The position numbers and the translations under genes are program-made. The notes under the pieces are model-generated. The model ran no database searches. It was not told where the DNA came from and was given only the letters and a program-made list of their open reading frames with translations. This document shows, piece by piece, positions 1-6,792 of a stretch of DNA of 56,588 nucleotides (position 1 is its first letter; every line of letters starts with the position of its first letter). The stretch spans positions 1 to 56,588 of the forward strand of contig NZ_RBAL01000030.1 of NCBI RefSeq assembly GCF_003626535.1. Reading direction: 5' to 3'. This stretch comes from Streptomyces hoynatensis. Its GTDB lineage: Bacteria; Actinomycetota; Actinomycetes; Streptomycetales; Streptomycetaceae.

Positions 1-96
1 CAGCCGCCGGAAGCGGCCCGGCGCCAGACCGGTGAACACCTCGATCACGTCACGACGTTCCGCACTCAGCACCTGCACGATCAGCCCAACGCGCAC
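1..96 (-). CDS. Partial unidentified ORF, N-terminal 32 codons
   Basis: An open frame enters from the left edge and reads leftwards from a GTG at its right end. The visible N-terminus begins VRVGLIVQVLSAERRDVIEV. An in-frame TAA lies a few codons upstream of the GTG. TTG and CTG codons between them are alternative starts, and I see no clear Shine-Dalgarno. The amino-acid composition (hydrophobic start followed by a charged helix) looks like real protein, but I do not recognise the family. It could be a transposase or recombinase remnant at the element border or a chromosomal flanking gene. The fragment is too short to decide. Confidence 0.35.
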   Translation of the reverse strand, partial: MRVGLIVQVLSAERRDVIEVFTGLAPGRFRRL

Positions 97-491
97 CAGC
101 CACAACAGTTACGAGACAACCTTTAGCCTGCACAAACACCGTTCCGGCGCAGTGTTCCGCAGTGCTGCTGGAGACCCGTACTGCCCGTGGTTCGCCAGTC
201 CATCGGGCACGCATCGGGCACGATCCCGGCCCGGCGTACGAGCCAATGGCCTACGGTCTCTCCGTGCCAGCTGGGCGCCACCTTGCACCTCGGTACAAGT
301 CGACGAGCCTGGGAGCGGACAGCTGACCTGCGGCAACGGTGCGGGACGCCCGTGATGTCGACGCGCGGCCGAGTCAAAGCTGCGGCGTTCGTGGCGCGCA
401 TCTCTTCGCCCAAAAGGTCCTCACGCTAAGCAATTAAGCACTATTCTTGCGTGACGTAGGGACAGCGAGCGAAGGGCAAAGGGGGGCACAA
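97..491. other. Gene-free stretch left of the ATPase gene
   Basis: No convincing gene is seen on either strand. The short overlapping open frames have poor codon bias. The stretch holds a perfect tandem 11-bp repeat near position 201 and a purine-rich ribosome binding site at its right end (AAAGGGGGG, about 478-486) serving the ATPase gene. Base composition falls from GC-rich to AT-richer at about 430, which marks the edge of the low-GC cargo. No tRNA fragment that would mark attL is recognisable. Confidence 0.5.
201..222 (+). repeat. Perfect tandem 11-bp repeat (CATCGGGCACG x2)
   Basis: Two head-to-tail copies of CATCGGGCACG. They match 9 of 11 positions of the tandem GATCTGGCACG repeat at the 3' end of the integrase gene, in the same orientation. 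The similarity suggests arm-type integrase binding sites, but this is inference. Confidence 0.6.
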
Positions 492-2147
492 GTGGAGACC
501 ACAGATTTGCTGAAGGCTCTGCAAAGCGTTGAGAAGCGTACAGAACGGGTCAGCGACGAGCATGTAGTTGCAACATACGTTGATAGTGGGGGCATTTCTG
601 ATGCTCTGGCTAATCGCGATAATGGAATTATTTATGGTCGGCGAGGAACCGGGAAAACTCATGCCCTAAAGTACCTGGAGCAGACCGAGACGGCTAACGA
701 AGCCCTGGTGATCTATATTGACATCGAACGAGATCTCGGGTCAACAGAAGGTATCTACTCGGATACTAGCATTAGCGTGGTACAGCGAGCTACCAGATTG
801 TTAGTCGATGTTCTAGGGATCATCCATAACCGCCTCGTAGAGGAAGCGTTCGATGGACCTCTCGATGCTTACTTGGATGACATTGACATCATGTGCGATC
901 ACTTCGGAAAGATTCTCGTGTCAGAGCAAGGAGAGGTTGAAAGGACAGCAGAGTCAGAGTCACTGCGGTCTGGATCTGCTGAGCTATCGGGGAACGTTAG
1001 CATGAGTCCACGACTCGGTCTCAGCGCCAAGGCTGAATCAAATGAAAGACTTTCGGACTCCACTCGCGTAACACAGATGGGTGTGGTCCGTCATCGTGTC
1101 CATTTCGGTGCATTTGGGTCGTTGCTAGGCAAAGTTGTCGCGGCCCACCCCGCCCCTCGTTTCTGGCTGCTGATTGACGAGTGGAGTGGCCTGCCCATGG
1201 ATTTGCAGCCATATCTCGCGGAAATGCTCCGGAGACTCTTTTTCTCGATCCCAAAGGTCAGTGTAAGGATCGCTGCAATCCCTCACCGCACCGCTTGGCG
1301 TCTGAAGCGGGAAGACGGTGGCTATATCGGAGTGGAGGTTGGAGCAGAGCTTTTCCCAATCCTCGACCTTGATGAGTTTGTTGTCTTTCCTGCAAGGAAT
1401 CGTGAAGAGCAAACTAGTAGAGCCACAGACTTCTACAAGCGTTTGCTCACTCGCCACTTGAACCAAGTTCTCAAAGATCAAGGGGTGCAGCAACTCGAAG
1501 GGTCGGGGCAAATGGTTCGTCTGCTATTCACGCAGACTACGGCTCTCCAAGAATTGGTACGAGCAGCAGAAGGCGTGCCGCGCGACGCTTTGCTAATCGC
1601 ATCCAGAGCAGCCCTGAGGGCAGGAACTCGCCCCATCAGCACAGACCACGTTCGACGAGCCGCGAGTCAGGTATACCAGACAACAAAACAAGCACTGTTG
1701 AATGCCAACCCCCAGGCACGTCAACTTCTGGACATCATCATTCATGACGTGATCAACCAGAAAAAAGCAAGGGCCTTCCTCCTGTCGCCAGATGATGTAT
1801 CACATCCTCTCGTGCGCCAACTAGTTGACGAACGGATCTTGCACGTCATCAAGAGGGGATATTCCAGCAAAAGCCAACCTGGTGCTCGCTTCGATGTCTT
1901 GCAGATCGACTATGGCTGCTATGTTCAGTTGCTCCAGACAGCCAATGCTCCGCGCTTCCTTTTCGGTGAGGGATCTGAGGACGATGATTTTTTCATGGGG
2001 CTCTTTTATGAAGGTGATACTGGCGAGCCAGATGCCTATGGCGAAGGGAACGGATTTATAGTGCCTGAGGATGACTACCGAGCTATCAGGCGTGCCGTTC
2101 TCGACTTTCCGTCAGCCTTGCGACGACTTGGAGAGGGAAATTCATAG
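492..2147 (+). CDS. ORC/Cdc6-like P-loop ATPase, cargo gene of unknown role
   Basis: A predicted cytoplasmic ATPase of 551 residues. A Walker A motif, GRRGTGKT, lies at about 49-56. A Walker B stretch, FWLLIDE, lies near 223-229, followed by an arginine-containing segment and a sensor/lid-like helical region. A winged-helix-like C-terminal part covers about 415-490. This architecture recalls bacterial proteins annotated as ORC-CDC6 family AAA ATPases. GTG at 492 was chosen because AAAGGGGGG sits just upstream; an in-frame TTG at 447 lacks a good site. G+C content and codon use are clearly lower than in neighbours, so recent acquisition is likely. The DUF4238 gene follows after 81 bases, suggesting one module. 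Substrate and function are unknown. Confidence 0.85.
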   Translation: METTDLLKALQSVEKRTERVSDEHVVATYVDSGGISDALANRDNGIIYGRRGTGKTHALKYLEQTETANEALVIYIDIERDLGSTEGIYSDTSISVVQRATRLLVDVLGIIHNRLVEEAFDGPLDAYLDDIDIMCDHFGKILVSEQGEVERTAESESLRSGSAELSGNVSMSPRLGLSAKAESNERLSDSTRVTQMGVVRHRVHFGAFGSLLGKVVAAHPAPRFWLLIDEWSGLPMDLQPYLAEMLRRLFFSIPKVSVRIAAIPHRTAWRLKREDGGYIGVEVGAELFPILDLDEFVVFPARNREEQTSRATDFYKRLLTRHLNQVLKDQGVQQLEGSGQMVRLLFTQTTALQELVRAAEGVPRDALLIASRAALRAGTRPISTDHVRRAASQVYQTTKQALLNANPQARQLLDIIIHDVINQKKARAFLLSPDDVSHPLVRQLVDERILHVIKRGYSSKSQPGARFDVLQIDYGCYVQLLQTANAPRFLFGEGSEDDDFFMGLFYEGDTGEPDAYGEGNGFIVPEDDYRAIRRAVLDFPSALRRLGEGNS

Positions 2148-2228
2148 GACGGCGGTGTGTTCAGTTGCTGATCTGGCACGCTAAAGACAAAGGCGGGCTA
2201 CTCGCTCCGCTCGGCTAGGAGGAACTGG

Positions 2229-3104
2229 ATGGGCGACCCGAAGCTGCATCACTATGTTCCCCAATTCTATTTACGGCGTTTCGCGGATTCAGTAGATAAA
2301 ATATGGGTTTGGGACAAGAGGCGCGATAGGATCTTTCGCACCAAAGCTAAATCGATGGCGGCAGAGTCCAATTTCTACCTCTTGCCCGAACTGGCCGAGT
2401 TGGGCCAGGACGCAATTTTAATGGAGAGGCAATTTTCGGAGCTTGAAGGAGAGGTGTCGATAATTACAGGTCAGTGGCTCGAGTGGATTCGGAATGGACT
2501 ACCTGGTGATCGTCTGCCGATGCCTGAGGTGAATAGAGAACTAGTTAGCCTATTTGTCGCGCTTCAATTCCTGCGGACTAGTGATACTCGCGCGATTTTA
2601 GCCGCCGTCTCTGCGGAAGCGGGAAATGTATTAGCCGCAGAGAGAGAACTTCGCTCTCTGCATGCACAACTTTTGTGGGATGAAGATTTGGTCTCGCGCT
2701 TCGCGCGCCGTATCGGCCACTGCTCCTGGCTCTTTGCTCTCAACGAGACCGAGAAGCCATTCGTCACTTCGGATAACCCGGTAGCCTTCAGAGCTGCGGA
2801 TAATCGCATGTGGCTCAAGGCTGCGTTATTCAGCGAAGGTACCTATGTTGTATATCCCCTGTCGCCAGACGTTATCATGTATTGTTATCCAGACGAGGGG
2901 TTATGGCGTGACGCCCGAGTCCGGCGATTCGATTGTCAAATCTCACCCGTAACGTTGACGGCTGGGATGGTTGGCAGCGACAACTCGGCTCAAGTGTTTA
3001 TGGCGTCTCGATTCGTCATTTCCTGCCAAAAATCGTTTTCATCCGAGCGGGCATTCTGGGAGAGTGTCGGTACGGATATGTATGCCCCGCCATCGACTGA
3101 GTAG
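2229..3104 (+). CDS. DUF4238 domain protein
   Basis: A 291-residue protein with the family's N-terminal signature, KLHHYVPQFYLRRF (residues 5-18), and a later TSDNPV motif (about 180), both typical of DUF4238. No signal peptide or membrane segment is visible. The start is well supported by CTAGGAGGAACTGG directly upstream. The gene lies on the same strand 81 bases after the ORC-like ATPase and shares its low G+C and AT-rich codon use, so the two were probably acquired together and are likely co-transcribed. DUF4238 proteins have no assigned biochemical activity that I know of. The conserved paired histidines could be catalytic or metal-binding, which is inference. A role in defence or element stability is possible but unproven. 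Confidence 0.85.
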   Translation: MGDPKLHHYVPQFYLRRFADSVDKIWVWDKRRDRIFRTKAKSMAAESNFYLLPELAELGQDAILMERQFSELEGEVSIITGQWLEWIRNGLPGDRLPMPEVNRELVSLFVALQFLRTSDTRAILAAVSAEAGNVLAAERELRSLHAQLLWDEDLVSRFARRIGHCSWLFALNETEKPFVTSDNPVAFRAADNRMWLKAALFSEGTYVVYPLSPDVIMYCYPDEGLWRDARVRRFDCQISPVTLTAGMVGSDNSAQVFMASRFVISCQKSFSSERAFWESVGTDMYAPPSTE

Positions 3105-3165
3105 GAGCCAAGAGAGCCTTCCCGAGGTGTGTTGGATATTCAATTCTCGGTGGCTCGGGGGAGCT

Positions 3166-3636
3166 TCAACCAATGTGAGGTTTGTCGTTGAATTCTAGGA
3201 AATGCTGCAGTCGTAGTCGTTGGGTGTGGTGCATTGGGAGGTCGGCAAGAACATCCGGGTTGACGAAGCGGAGTTCTGTGGACTCGTCCGAGATCGCGAG
3301 TTGGCCGCCGGTGATGTGGGCTTTGAAGCAGATGTTGAATTGGCGGCGGACTTCGCCGTCTGTGTAGGCGATGATGTGGCGGGGGTCGGTGTACGTGCCG
3401 ACCAGGCCCGTGATCTGAATGTCTAGGCCGGTCTCTTCCTTGACTTCGCGGATCGCTGCCTCGGGGAGGGATTCGGTCATCTCCATGGCTCCGCCGGGGA
3501 GTGCCCACAGGTCGTTGTCGCGGCGGCGTTGGAGGAGGATGTGGCCCTCGTCGTTGGTGACGACTGCGGATGCGGCGACGACCATACTGTTCGGCTTGGG
3601 GGCGTTGGGGTCGTCGTAATACTCGGTGCGTGCCAT
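3166..3636 (-). CDS. Nudix hydrolase, likely Pif-like transfer-immunity factor
   Basis: A 156-residue Nudix protein with a perfect signature G-x5-E-x7-REVKEETGL at residues 49-71, so a metal-dependent nucleoside-diphosphate-linked hydrolase fold. In pSAM2 the immunity factor Pif, which blocks redundant transfer between element-bearing cells, carries a Nudix motif. The position here, beside regulators inside a pSAM2-like element, makes a Pif-like role the best guess. The start lies 2 bases after the stop of the upstream XRE gene, with a GAGGAACA ribosome site inside that gene's end, so the two are translationally coupled. A housekeeping (d)NTP-cleaning role cannot be excluded. Confidence 0.88.
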   Translation of the reverse strand: MARTEYYDDPNAPKPNSMVVAASAVVTNDEGHILLQRRRDNDLWALPGGAMEMTESLPEAAIREVKEETGLDIQITGLVGTYTDPRHIIAYTDGEVRRQFNICFKAHITGGQLAISDESTELRFVNPDVLADLPMHHTQRLRLQHFLEFNDKPHIG

Positions 3637-3638
3637 GG

Positions 3639-4388
3639 TCAGTGTTCCTCGATCGGGGCCGCGGTTGCCCAGACCGCGTTGAAGCTGTCGGCGTAGGTGT
3701 CGAACATGCCGCCGCCCTCCTCGCTGCGGCGGAGGTGCCAGACGGGGGAACCGTACGCGTTCACGCCCCAGACGTGGGCGTTCACGAACATCTGATCGTC
3801 GGCGCGATAGATGGAGTTGTAGAGCGTCGTGCCGTGCGTTCGGACTTCGATGTCGGGGGTGTCGATCAGTGGGCGGTAGTGCATGAGGGCCAGGCGGCAG
3901 CGGGATTCGATGCCGTGGCCGAACTTCTCTTCCTTGCCACGCTGTTGGACGTTGGGGCTGTCGGCGTCGCCGATGGCGATGCGGATGGTGCAGCCAGCGG
4001 CAGCTCGTTCGCGCAGGAGGTCGTTGAAGCGGGGGTACGCCTCGTGGAGGAACACGGCGGCGTAGACCAGGACGTCGATCTGTTCGCTGGCCTGAGTGAG
4101 TAGGTCCACGAATGCCGAGGTCGGCACGTCGGCACGCTGGTCATGGAGGGCCACCAGTTCGGGGCTTACTGCGCGGGCGGGGCGTGACTGGCGGAGTGCC
4201 GGCCATAGTGCGTGCACGTCTTCTCCCAACGTCTCCGCTGCCAGCACAGCGGTGGCTCGACGTGGCGTGCGGCCGCGGTTGACCCACCGTTCAACGGACT
4301 TGGGATCTACCTCGACTTCCTTCGCAAGCGTGGCATGCGTCCAGCCTCCGGCTGCCAGGGCAGCACGTAGCCTTTCGTTCGGCGGCAC
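3639..4388 (-). CDS. XRE-family regulator with large C-terminal effector-like domain
   Basis: A 249-residue protein. Residues 5-60 form a Cro/C1-type helix-turn-helix (NERLRAALAAGGWTHATLA then KEVEVDPKSVERWVN). Residues 90-240 form a second domain that resembles the DUF5919 / phospholipase-D-like region found after such helix-turn-helices in Streptomyces. Canonical HKD catalytic motifs are not evident, so a ligand- or protein-binding role is more likely than catalysis. The start is GTG after GGAGAGAG. The gene heads a two-gene unit with the Nudix gene and diverges from three small genes; a perfect inverted repeat lies between. It probably controls that divergent promoter (inference). The domain name is given from memory. 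Confidence 0.85.
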   Translation of the reverse strand: MPPNERLRAALAAGGWTHATLAKEVEVDPKSVERWVNRGRTPRRATAVLAAETLGEDVHALWPALRQSRPARAVSPELVALHDQRADVPTSAFVDLLTQASEQIDVLVYAAVFLHEAYPRFNDLLRERAAAGCTIRIAIGDADSPNVQQRGKEEKFGHGIESRCRLALMHYRPLIDTPDIEVRTHGTTLYNSIYRADDQMFVNAHVWGVNAYGSPVWHLRRSEEGGGMFDTYADSFNAVWATAAPIEEH

Positions 4389-4416
4389 AGTCTCTCTCCG
4401 GGTGTGGGGACAGCAC

Positions 4417-4449
4417 TAGGGACGTTCTACACCATGCGGGACGTCCCTA
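4417..4449. promoter_or_regulatory. Candidate operator: 9-bp perfect inverted repeat in divergent promoter region
   Basis: TAGGGACGT at 4417-4425 is repeated inverted as ACGTCCCTA at 4441-4449. The right half also contains the self-complementary GGGACGTCCC (4438-4447). The site lies about 30 bases from the XRE start, between the XRE/Nudix unit and the divergent small genes, as expected for an autoregulatory operator. Confidence 0.6.
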
Positions 4450-4512
4450 AGTGGGGTTGGTCCGAGGTTCCTACGTCCCGGTCGGCGGCAGGACGATCCT
4501 CCAGCGAAAGAG

Positions 4513-4542
4513 CCCCCGCGGCCGTGGTGGACGGCCCGGGGG
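4513..4542 (+). terminator. Leader hairpin before small-gene operon (possible attenuator)
   Basis: CCCCCG-c-GGCCGT, loop GGTGG, ACGGCC-CGGGGG forms a 12-pair stem with one bulged C, preceded by GCGAAAGAG. It sits downstream of the putative operator and 29 bases before the first gene's start codon, so it lies within the expected leader. There is no U tract. It could be an intrinsic terminator/attenuator or an RNA-stabilising hairpin. Confidence 0.5.
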
Positions 4543-4571
4543 AGTGGCCAACGCTGTGAAGGAGCGCCGAC

Positions 4572-4880
4572 GTGCCGCACTGTATCGCCTCAATCTTCGA
4601 GAGGCTGTTGCAACGATTGTTTCCGTCGCCCGGCCGTCACAGGGGCGCTGATTCGCCCGCCGAACCGGTCCGTGAGGACCTGCCGACGCTGACGCTGGCG
4701 CCCGTGATGCGGGCCTGGGACAGCCCCGACGACGACACCTTGGTCCGGCCGTACGTGCTCACGTCCGGGGAACGTCGCGAGTGGAGGTTGCAGCGCGAGC
4801 GGCGGCGGGCGTTGTGGCTGGTCTCGTTCGGGGTTGACGCGGGGCCGCGACGCATTCACGGGGTGGTGGTCGCTTCGTGA
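4572..4880 (+). CDS. Small conserved AICE-associated protein, unknown function
   Basis: A 102-residue protein beginning MPHCIASIFERLLQRLFP. A short amphipathic, hydrophobic N-terminus is followed by a proline-rich linker, then a charged segment containing VRPYV and ERREWRLQRERRRALW. Small proteins with this layout (hydrophobic start, SxLVRPY-like core, basic end) recur in Streptomyces integrated elements and chromosomal regulator clusters, but no function is known to me. The start is GTG preceded by AAGGAGCG. It is the first of three genes joined by 4-base stop/start overlaps, so they form one transcript from the divergent promoter shared with the XRE gene. Confidence 0.7.
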   Translation: MPHCIASIFERLLQRLFPSPGRHRGADSPAEPVREDLPTLTLAPVMRAWDSPDDDTLVRPYVLTSGERREWRLQRERRRALWLVSFGVDAGPRRIHGVVVAS

Positions 4881-5062
4881 GCGAGCAGAAGGCCCCGGAG
4901 ATCGGTGCACTGGCTCGTGACGCATCGTGCGGCGCAGTCGGTCGCGTCGTCGATCACCACGCGAGTCGCGTGTGGCTTCGCCCGGTGGGCGGTGGCTGCG
5001 AGTGGGACGTTTGGGCAGATCAGGTCGAGCCGGCGGAAGACGACGATTCGAGGTCGCGATGA
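4877..5062 (+). CDS. Small conserved protein, unknown function
   Basis: A 61-residue acidic-ended protein, MSEQKAPEIGALARDASCG at the start and a core VWLRPVGGGCEWDVWADQVE. The pattern G-x-V-x9-V-x-LRP-x-GGG-x-EW occurs in many tiny Streptomyces proteins of the same operon type. Its function is unknown. The start overlaps the previous stop (GTGA) and its stop overlaps the next start (ATGA), so translation of the three genes is coupled. No membrane segment or catalytic motif is visible. Confidence 0.65.
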   Translation: MSEQKAPEIGALARDASCGAVGRVVDHHASRVWLRPVGGGCEWDVWADQVEPAEDDDSRSR

Positions 5063-5337
5063 GTCCGCGGGCGATCATCAAGGCCGCTGAGTGGACGTTG
5101 ACGGAGGAGACGGCCGAGGGCGCGTCTCGGGCGGTCTTCCTCGTGGAGTGCCTGACGTGCGGGGCGAGGTCTGAGGCGGTGAACAACGAGCCTCAGCCGG
5201 TCGAGATGTGGACCCTCCGGCATACCGGTTTGAACCCGACGCATCGTCAGTTCAAGCTCACCACGGAATGGCTCTGGCGAGTCTGCCCGGCGCCCGGCAA
5301 CCCGTACTTCGAGCTGGAGCAGGAAGCTGAGTCGTGA
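5059..5337 (+). CDS. DUF7848-type small protein
   Basis: A 92-residue protein starting MSPRAIIKAAEWTLTEE, with a CLTC pair at about 36-39, the HTGLNPTHRQF segment and a WRVCPAPGNP end. This matches the layout of the DUF7848 family (name from memory), widespread in Streptomyces next to XRE regulators. The CxxC and nearby His suggest a small zinc site (inference). ATG at 5059 was chosen because it overlaps the preceding stop; a longer frame reaching further upstream would overlap the previous gene extensively. It is the last gene of the operon and is followed after 44 bases by a strong hairpin. Confidence 0.75.
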   Translation: MSPRAIIKAAEWTLTEETAEGASRAVFLVECLTCGARSEAVNNEPQPVEMWTLRHTGLNPTHRQFKLTTEWLWRVCPAPGNPYFELEQEAES

Positions 5338-5381
5338 GACGGCTGCCGTCTGCGTCGTGAGGAACGTCAATCGCATATGAG

Positions 5382-5424
5382 ACCGGACCACCCCTTGGCC
5401 TGGCAGCTTCCGAGGTGGTCCGGT
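5382..5424 (+). terminator. Hairpin terminator of the three-gene operon
   Basis: ACCGGACCACC at 5382-5392 and its exact reverse complement GGTGGTCCGGT at 5414-5424 form an 11-bp perfect stem with a 21-base loop, 44 bases after the stop of the DUF7848 gene. There is no run of T, which is common for streptomycete terminators. Confidence 0.75.
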
Positions 5425-5527
5425 TGGGATTCCGCAGAACCCCGGTGCCGATGGTATCGGGGCTGCGGTCGTGCCACGCGTGTCGCTCCCCGAGGTCAGA
5501 GGCCAAGTGACCAGCTAGTAGCGGAGC

Positions 5528-5920
5528 TTGAGCGATGCGTGCACAATCCATTCCCCTCTCCCCCTCGATACCTCAACCGGCGAAGGTGCGCCACGGCGAT
5601 GCCGCCAGATGTGCCGTCTGGCGCGCGTGGTCACCTGCTGTGCCACCGGTCGGTACCACGCTGATCATGTCCTCTTCGTCGTGGCCGGCATGGAGGATCG
5701 CTTCGTGGCGCTGGTGCTCTCCGCCGGGCGTCGGTGGCGGATGGCGCCGCATGAGAAGCGCGCTCAGCCCTGCTGGGGTGGGCGAAGTCCTGCTGTGTTG
5801 GCTGCCGGTCGTGGGCTGGTGCGGCGCGAGCGGTCGGCCGTCGCGAAGCGGGGCGGCAGACAGGAGCGAAGCGGCGGCCGGGGCGCCGCGCCGCGCGGCC
5901 CGCTGTGCGGGCCGCCTTGA
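5528..5920 (+). CDS. Possible hypothetical protein (weak)
   Basis: A 130-codon frame from a TTG. In its middle part (about codons 25-75) third positions are strongly G/C and the translation, for example YHADHVLFVVAGMEDRFVAL, looks protein-like. The N-terminal 25 codons and the Arg/Gly-rich C-terminus do not. An internal in-frame ATG near 5612 is an alternative start. A hairpin overlaps the 3' end. No family is recognised. It may be a real small gene or chance. Confidence 0.3.
   Translation: MSDACTIHSPLPLDTSTGEGAPRRCRQMCRLARVVTCCATGRYHADHVLFVVAGMEDRFVALVLSAGRRWRMAPHEKRAQPCWGGRSPAVLAAGRGLVRRERSAVAKRGGRQERSGGRGAAPRGPLCGPP
5895..5915. terminator. Perfect 9-bp hairpin
   Basis: GCGGCCCGC, loop TGT, GCGGGCCGC. 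The very stable short hairpin is followed by CTTGATC. It overlaps the end of the weak ORF and could terminate transcription on either strand or be a structural site. Confidence 0.5.
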
Positions 5921-6200
5921 TCAAGTAGAGAAACTTTGAACAGCGTCGGCAGGGCTGCCGGTGGGCGTCCGCGGGACGCTGGCATGCGCTCAGCGCGCCT
6001 GCTGTGGGGTGCGCCCTCGTCTGCGGATGGGCTCCGAGAAAGTTGGGCGTCGGCGGTCACAAACGGCCGGCTGCCGCTCCTTGGTTCTGGTGAAGGCGGG
6101 TTGAGAAGGGAGCGGGACAGTCATGCCACAGATTTCCGGGTACGCCAAGTCGCGGTCTACGTGGTGTCTTGCTCCTGCGCTGAGCACGGGAGGAACGAGG

Positions 6201-6401
6201 ATGACTGACGACGCGAGCACATTGGGCGGAGCACTGGGCCTGCCCGAGGTGGAAGAACTCGCTGCTGGACTGAGCGCGGAGGAAGCCGAAGTCATCGCGG
6301 GCCGCATGGTCGAGCTGGCGACCAAGGTGGAGCGTCTGGAACGGATGCTCGCTGAGCTTGCTGTGGCTACCTCTTCCCCTGATGAGGGCGGTCGTCCGTG
6401 A
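6201..6401 (+). CDS. Small coiled-coil protein, unknown function
   Basis: A 66-residue acidic protein, MTDDASTLGGALGLPEVEEL at the start and a continuous helix LSAEEAEVIAGRMVELATKVERLERMLAEL with leucine/valine heptad spacing (about residues 24-55), predicted coiled coil. ATG was chosen because GGGAGGAACGAGG precedes it; a longer frame from further upstream has no such site. Its 3' end overlaps the convergent GntR gene by 35 bases, so the two could interfere. No domain is recognised. A partner or regulator of the element's control proteins is possible but is only inference. Confidence 0.65.
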   Translation: MTDDASTLGGALGLPEVEELAAGLSAEEAEVIAGRMVELATKVERLERMLAELAVATSSPDEGGRP

Positions 6402-6777
6402 TGCGCTCAACGAGATCCATCATGCGGTCCACACGTTCGGTCAGCTCGTCCAGGCGCCGGGAGAGCTGCCGGAACTCGGTGCTGCTGATCCGCTCGGGGC
6501 CCTCCGGCCCCTCCCCGGCGCGCTCACCCGACGACTCGGCTGGCAGCGGGTCGGCGACGAAATTGCCGCGGCCGGGGATGGAGTAGATCAGCCCTTCCTC
6601 ACGTAGCAGGCGGAGCGAGCTGCGGGCCGTCATGTTGGCGATCTCGTATTCGGCTTCGAGGTCGCGCGAGGACGGGACCTTGTCGCCCGGGGCGAGTCGG
6701 CCGGCCCTGATCATCTCCCGGAGGGCATCGGCCACCAGCCGGTACGGCGGGGTGCCCGAATGCTGCGGAAACTTCAT
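6367..6777 (-). CDS. GntR-family repressor, KorSA-like
   Basis: A 136-residue regulator with the GntR winged helix-turn-helix in residues 12-75 (YRLVADALREMIRAGRLAPG, then KVPSSRDLEAEYEIANMTAR and RLLREEGLIYSIPGRGNFV). A short C-terminal helix, FRQLSRRLDELTERVDRMMD, stands in place of a ligand-binding domain. This size and build match KorSA of pSAM2, which represses the pra-dependent replication/transfer genes. The gene diverges from the SCO3933-like/tra unit across a palindrome-rich promoter that it probably binds (inference). The start is ATG. Removal of this repression would be expected to switch the element to excision and transfer. Confidence 0.88.
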   Translation of the reverse strand: MKFPQHSGTPPYRLVADALREMIRAGRLAPGDKVPSSRDLEAEYEIANMTARSSLRLLREEGLIYSIPGRGNFVADPLPAESSGERAGEGPEGPERISSTEFRQLSRRLDELTERVDRMMDLVERITDDRPHQGKR

Positions 6778-6792
6778 GCCCGCAGGGTAGCT

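Larger units (their letters stand above)
5338..6200. other. Long mostly non-coding stretch inside the element
   Basis: Between the DUF7848 gene and the next confident gene I see two hairpins and one weak possible ORF (listed separately). The rest has mixed codon bias and many short overlapping frames. In related elements a cis-acting transfer locus (clt) and replication signals lie in such gaps. No clear cluster of 8-bp TraB-type recognition repeats was found by eye. Confidence 0.5.

Noticed and set aside
1..96. Naming the left-edge fragment a transposase
   Set aside because: Only 32 residues are visible, and no DDE or helix-turn-helix motif can be identified.
97..446. attL candidate at the left edge
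   Set aside because: Compared by eye with the tRNA-Gly 3' half, the stretch shows no run of identity longer than expected by chance. Only the 11-bp arm-like repeats are of note.
5936..6208. Plus-strand 90-codon frame before the coiled-coil gene
   Set aside because: Weak codon bias, no ribosome site and an unconvincing translation.
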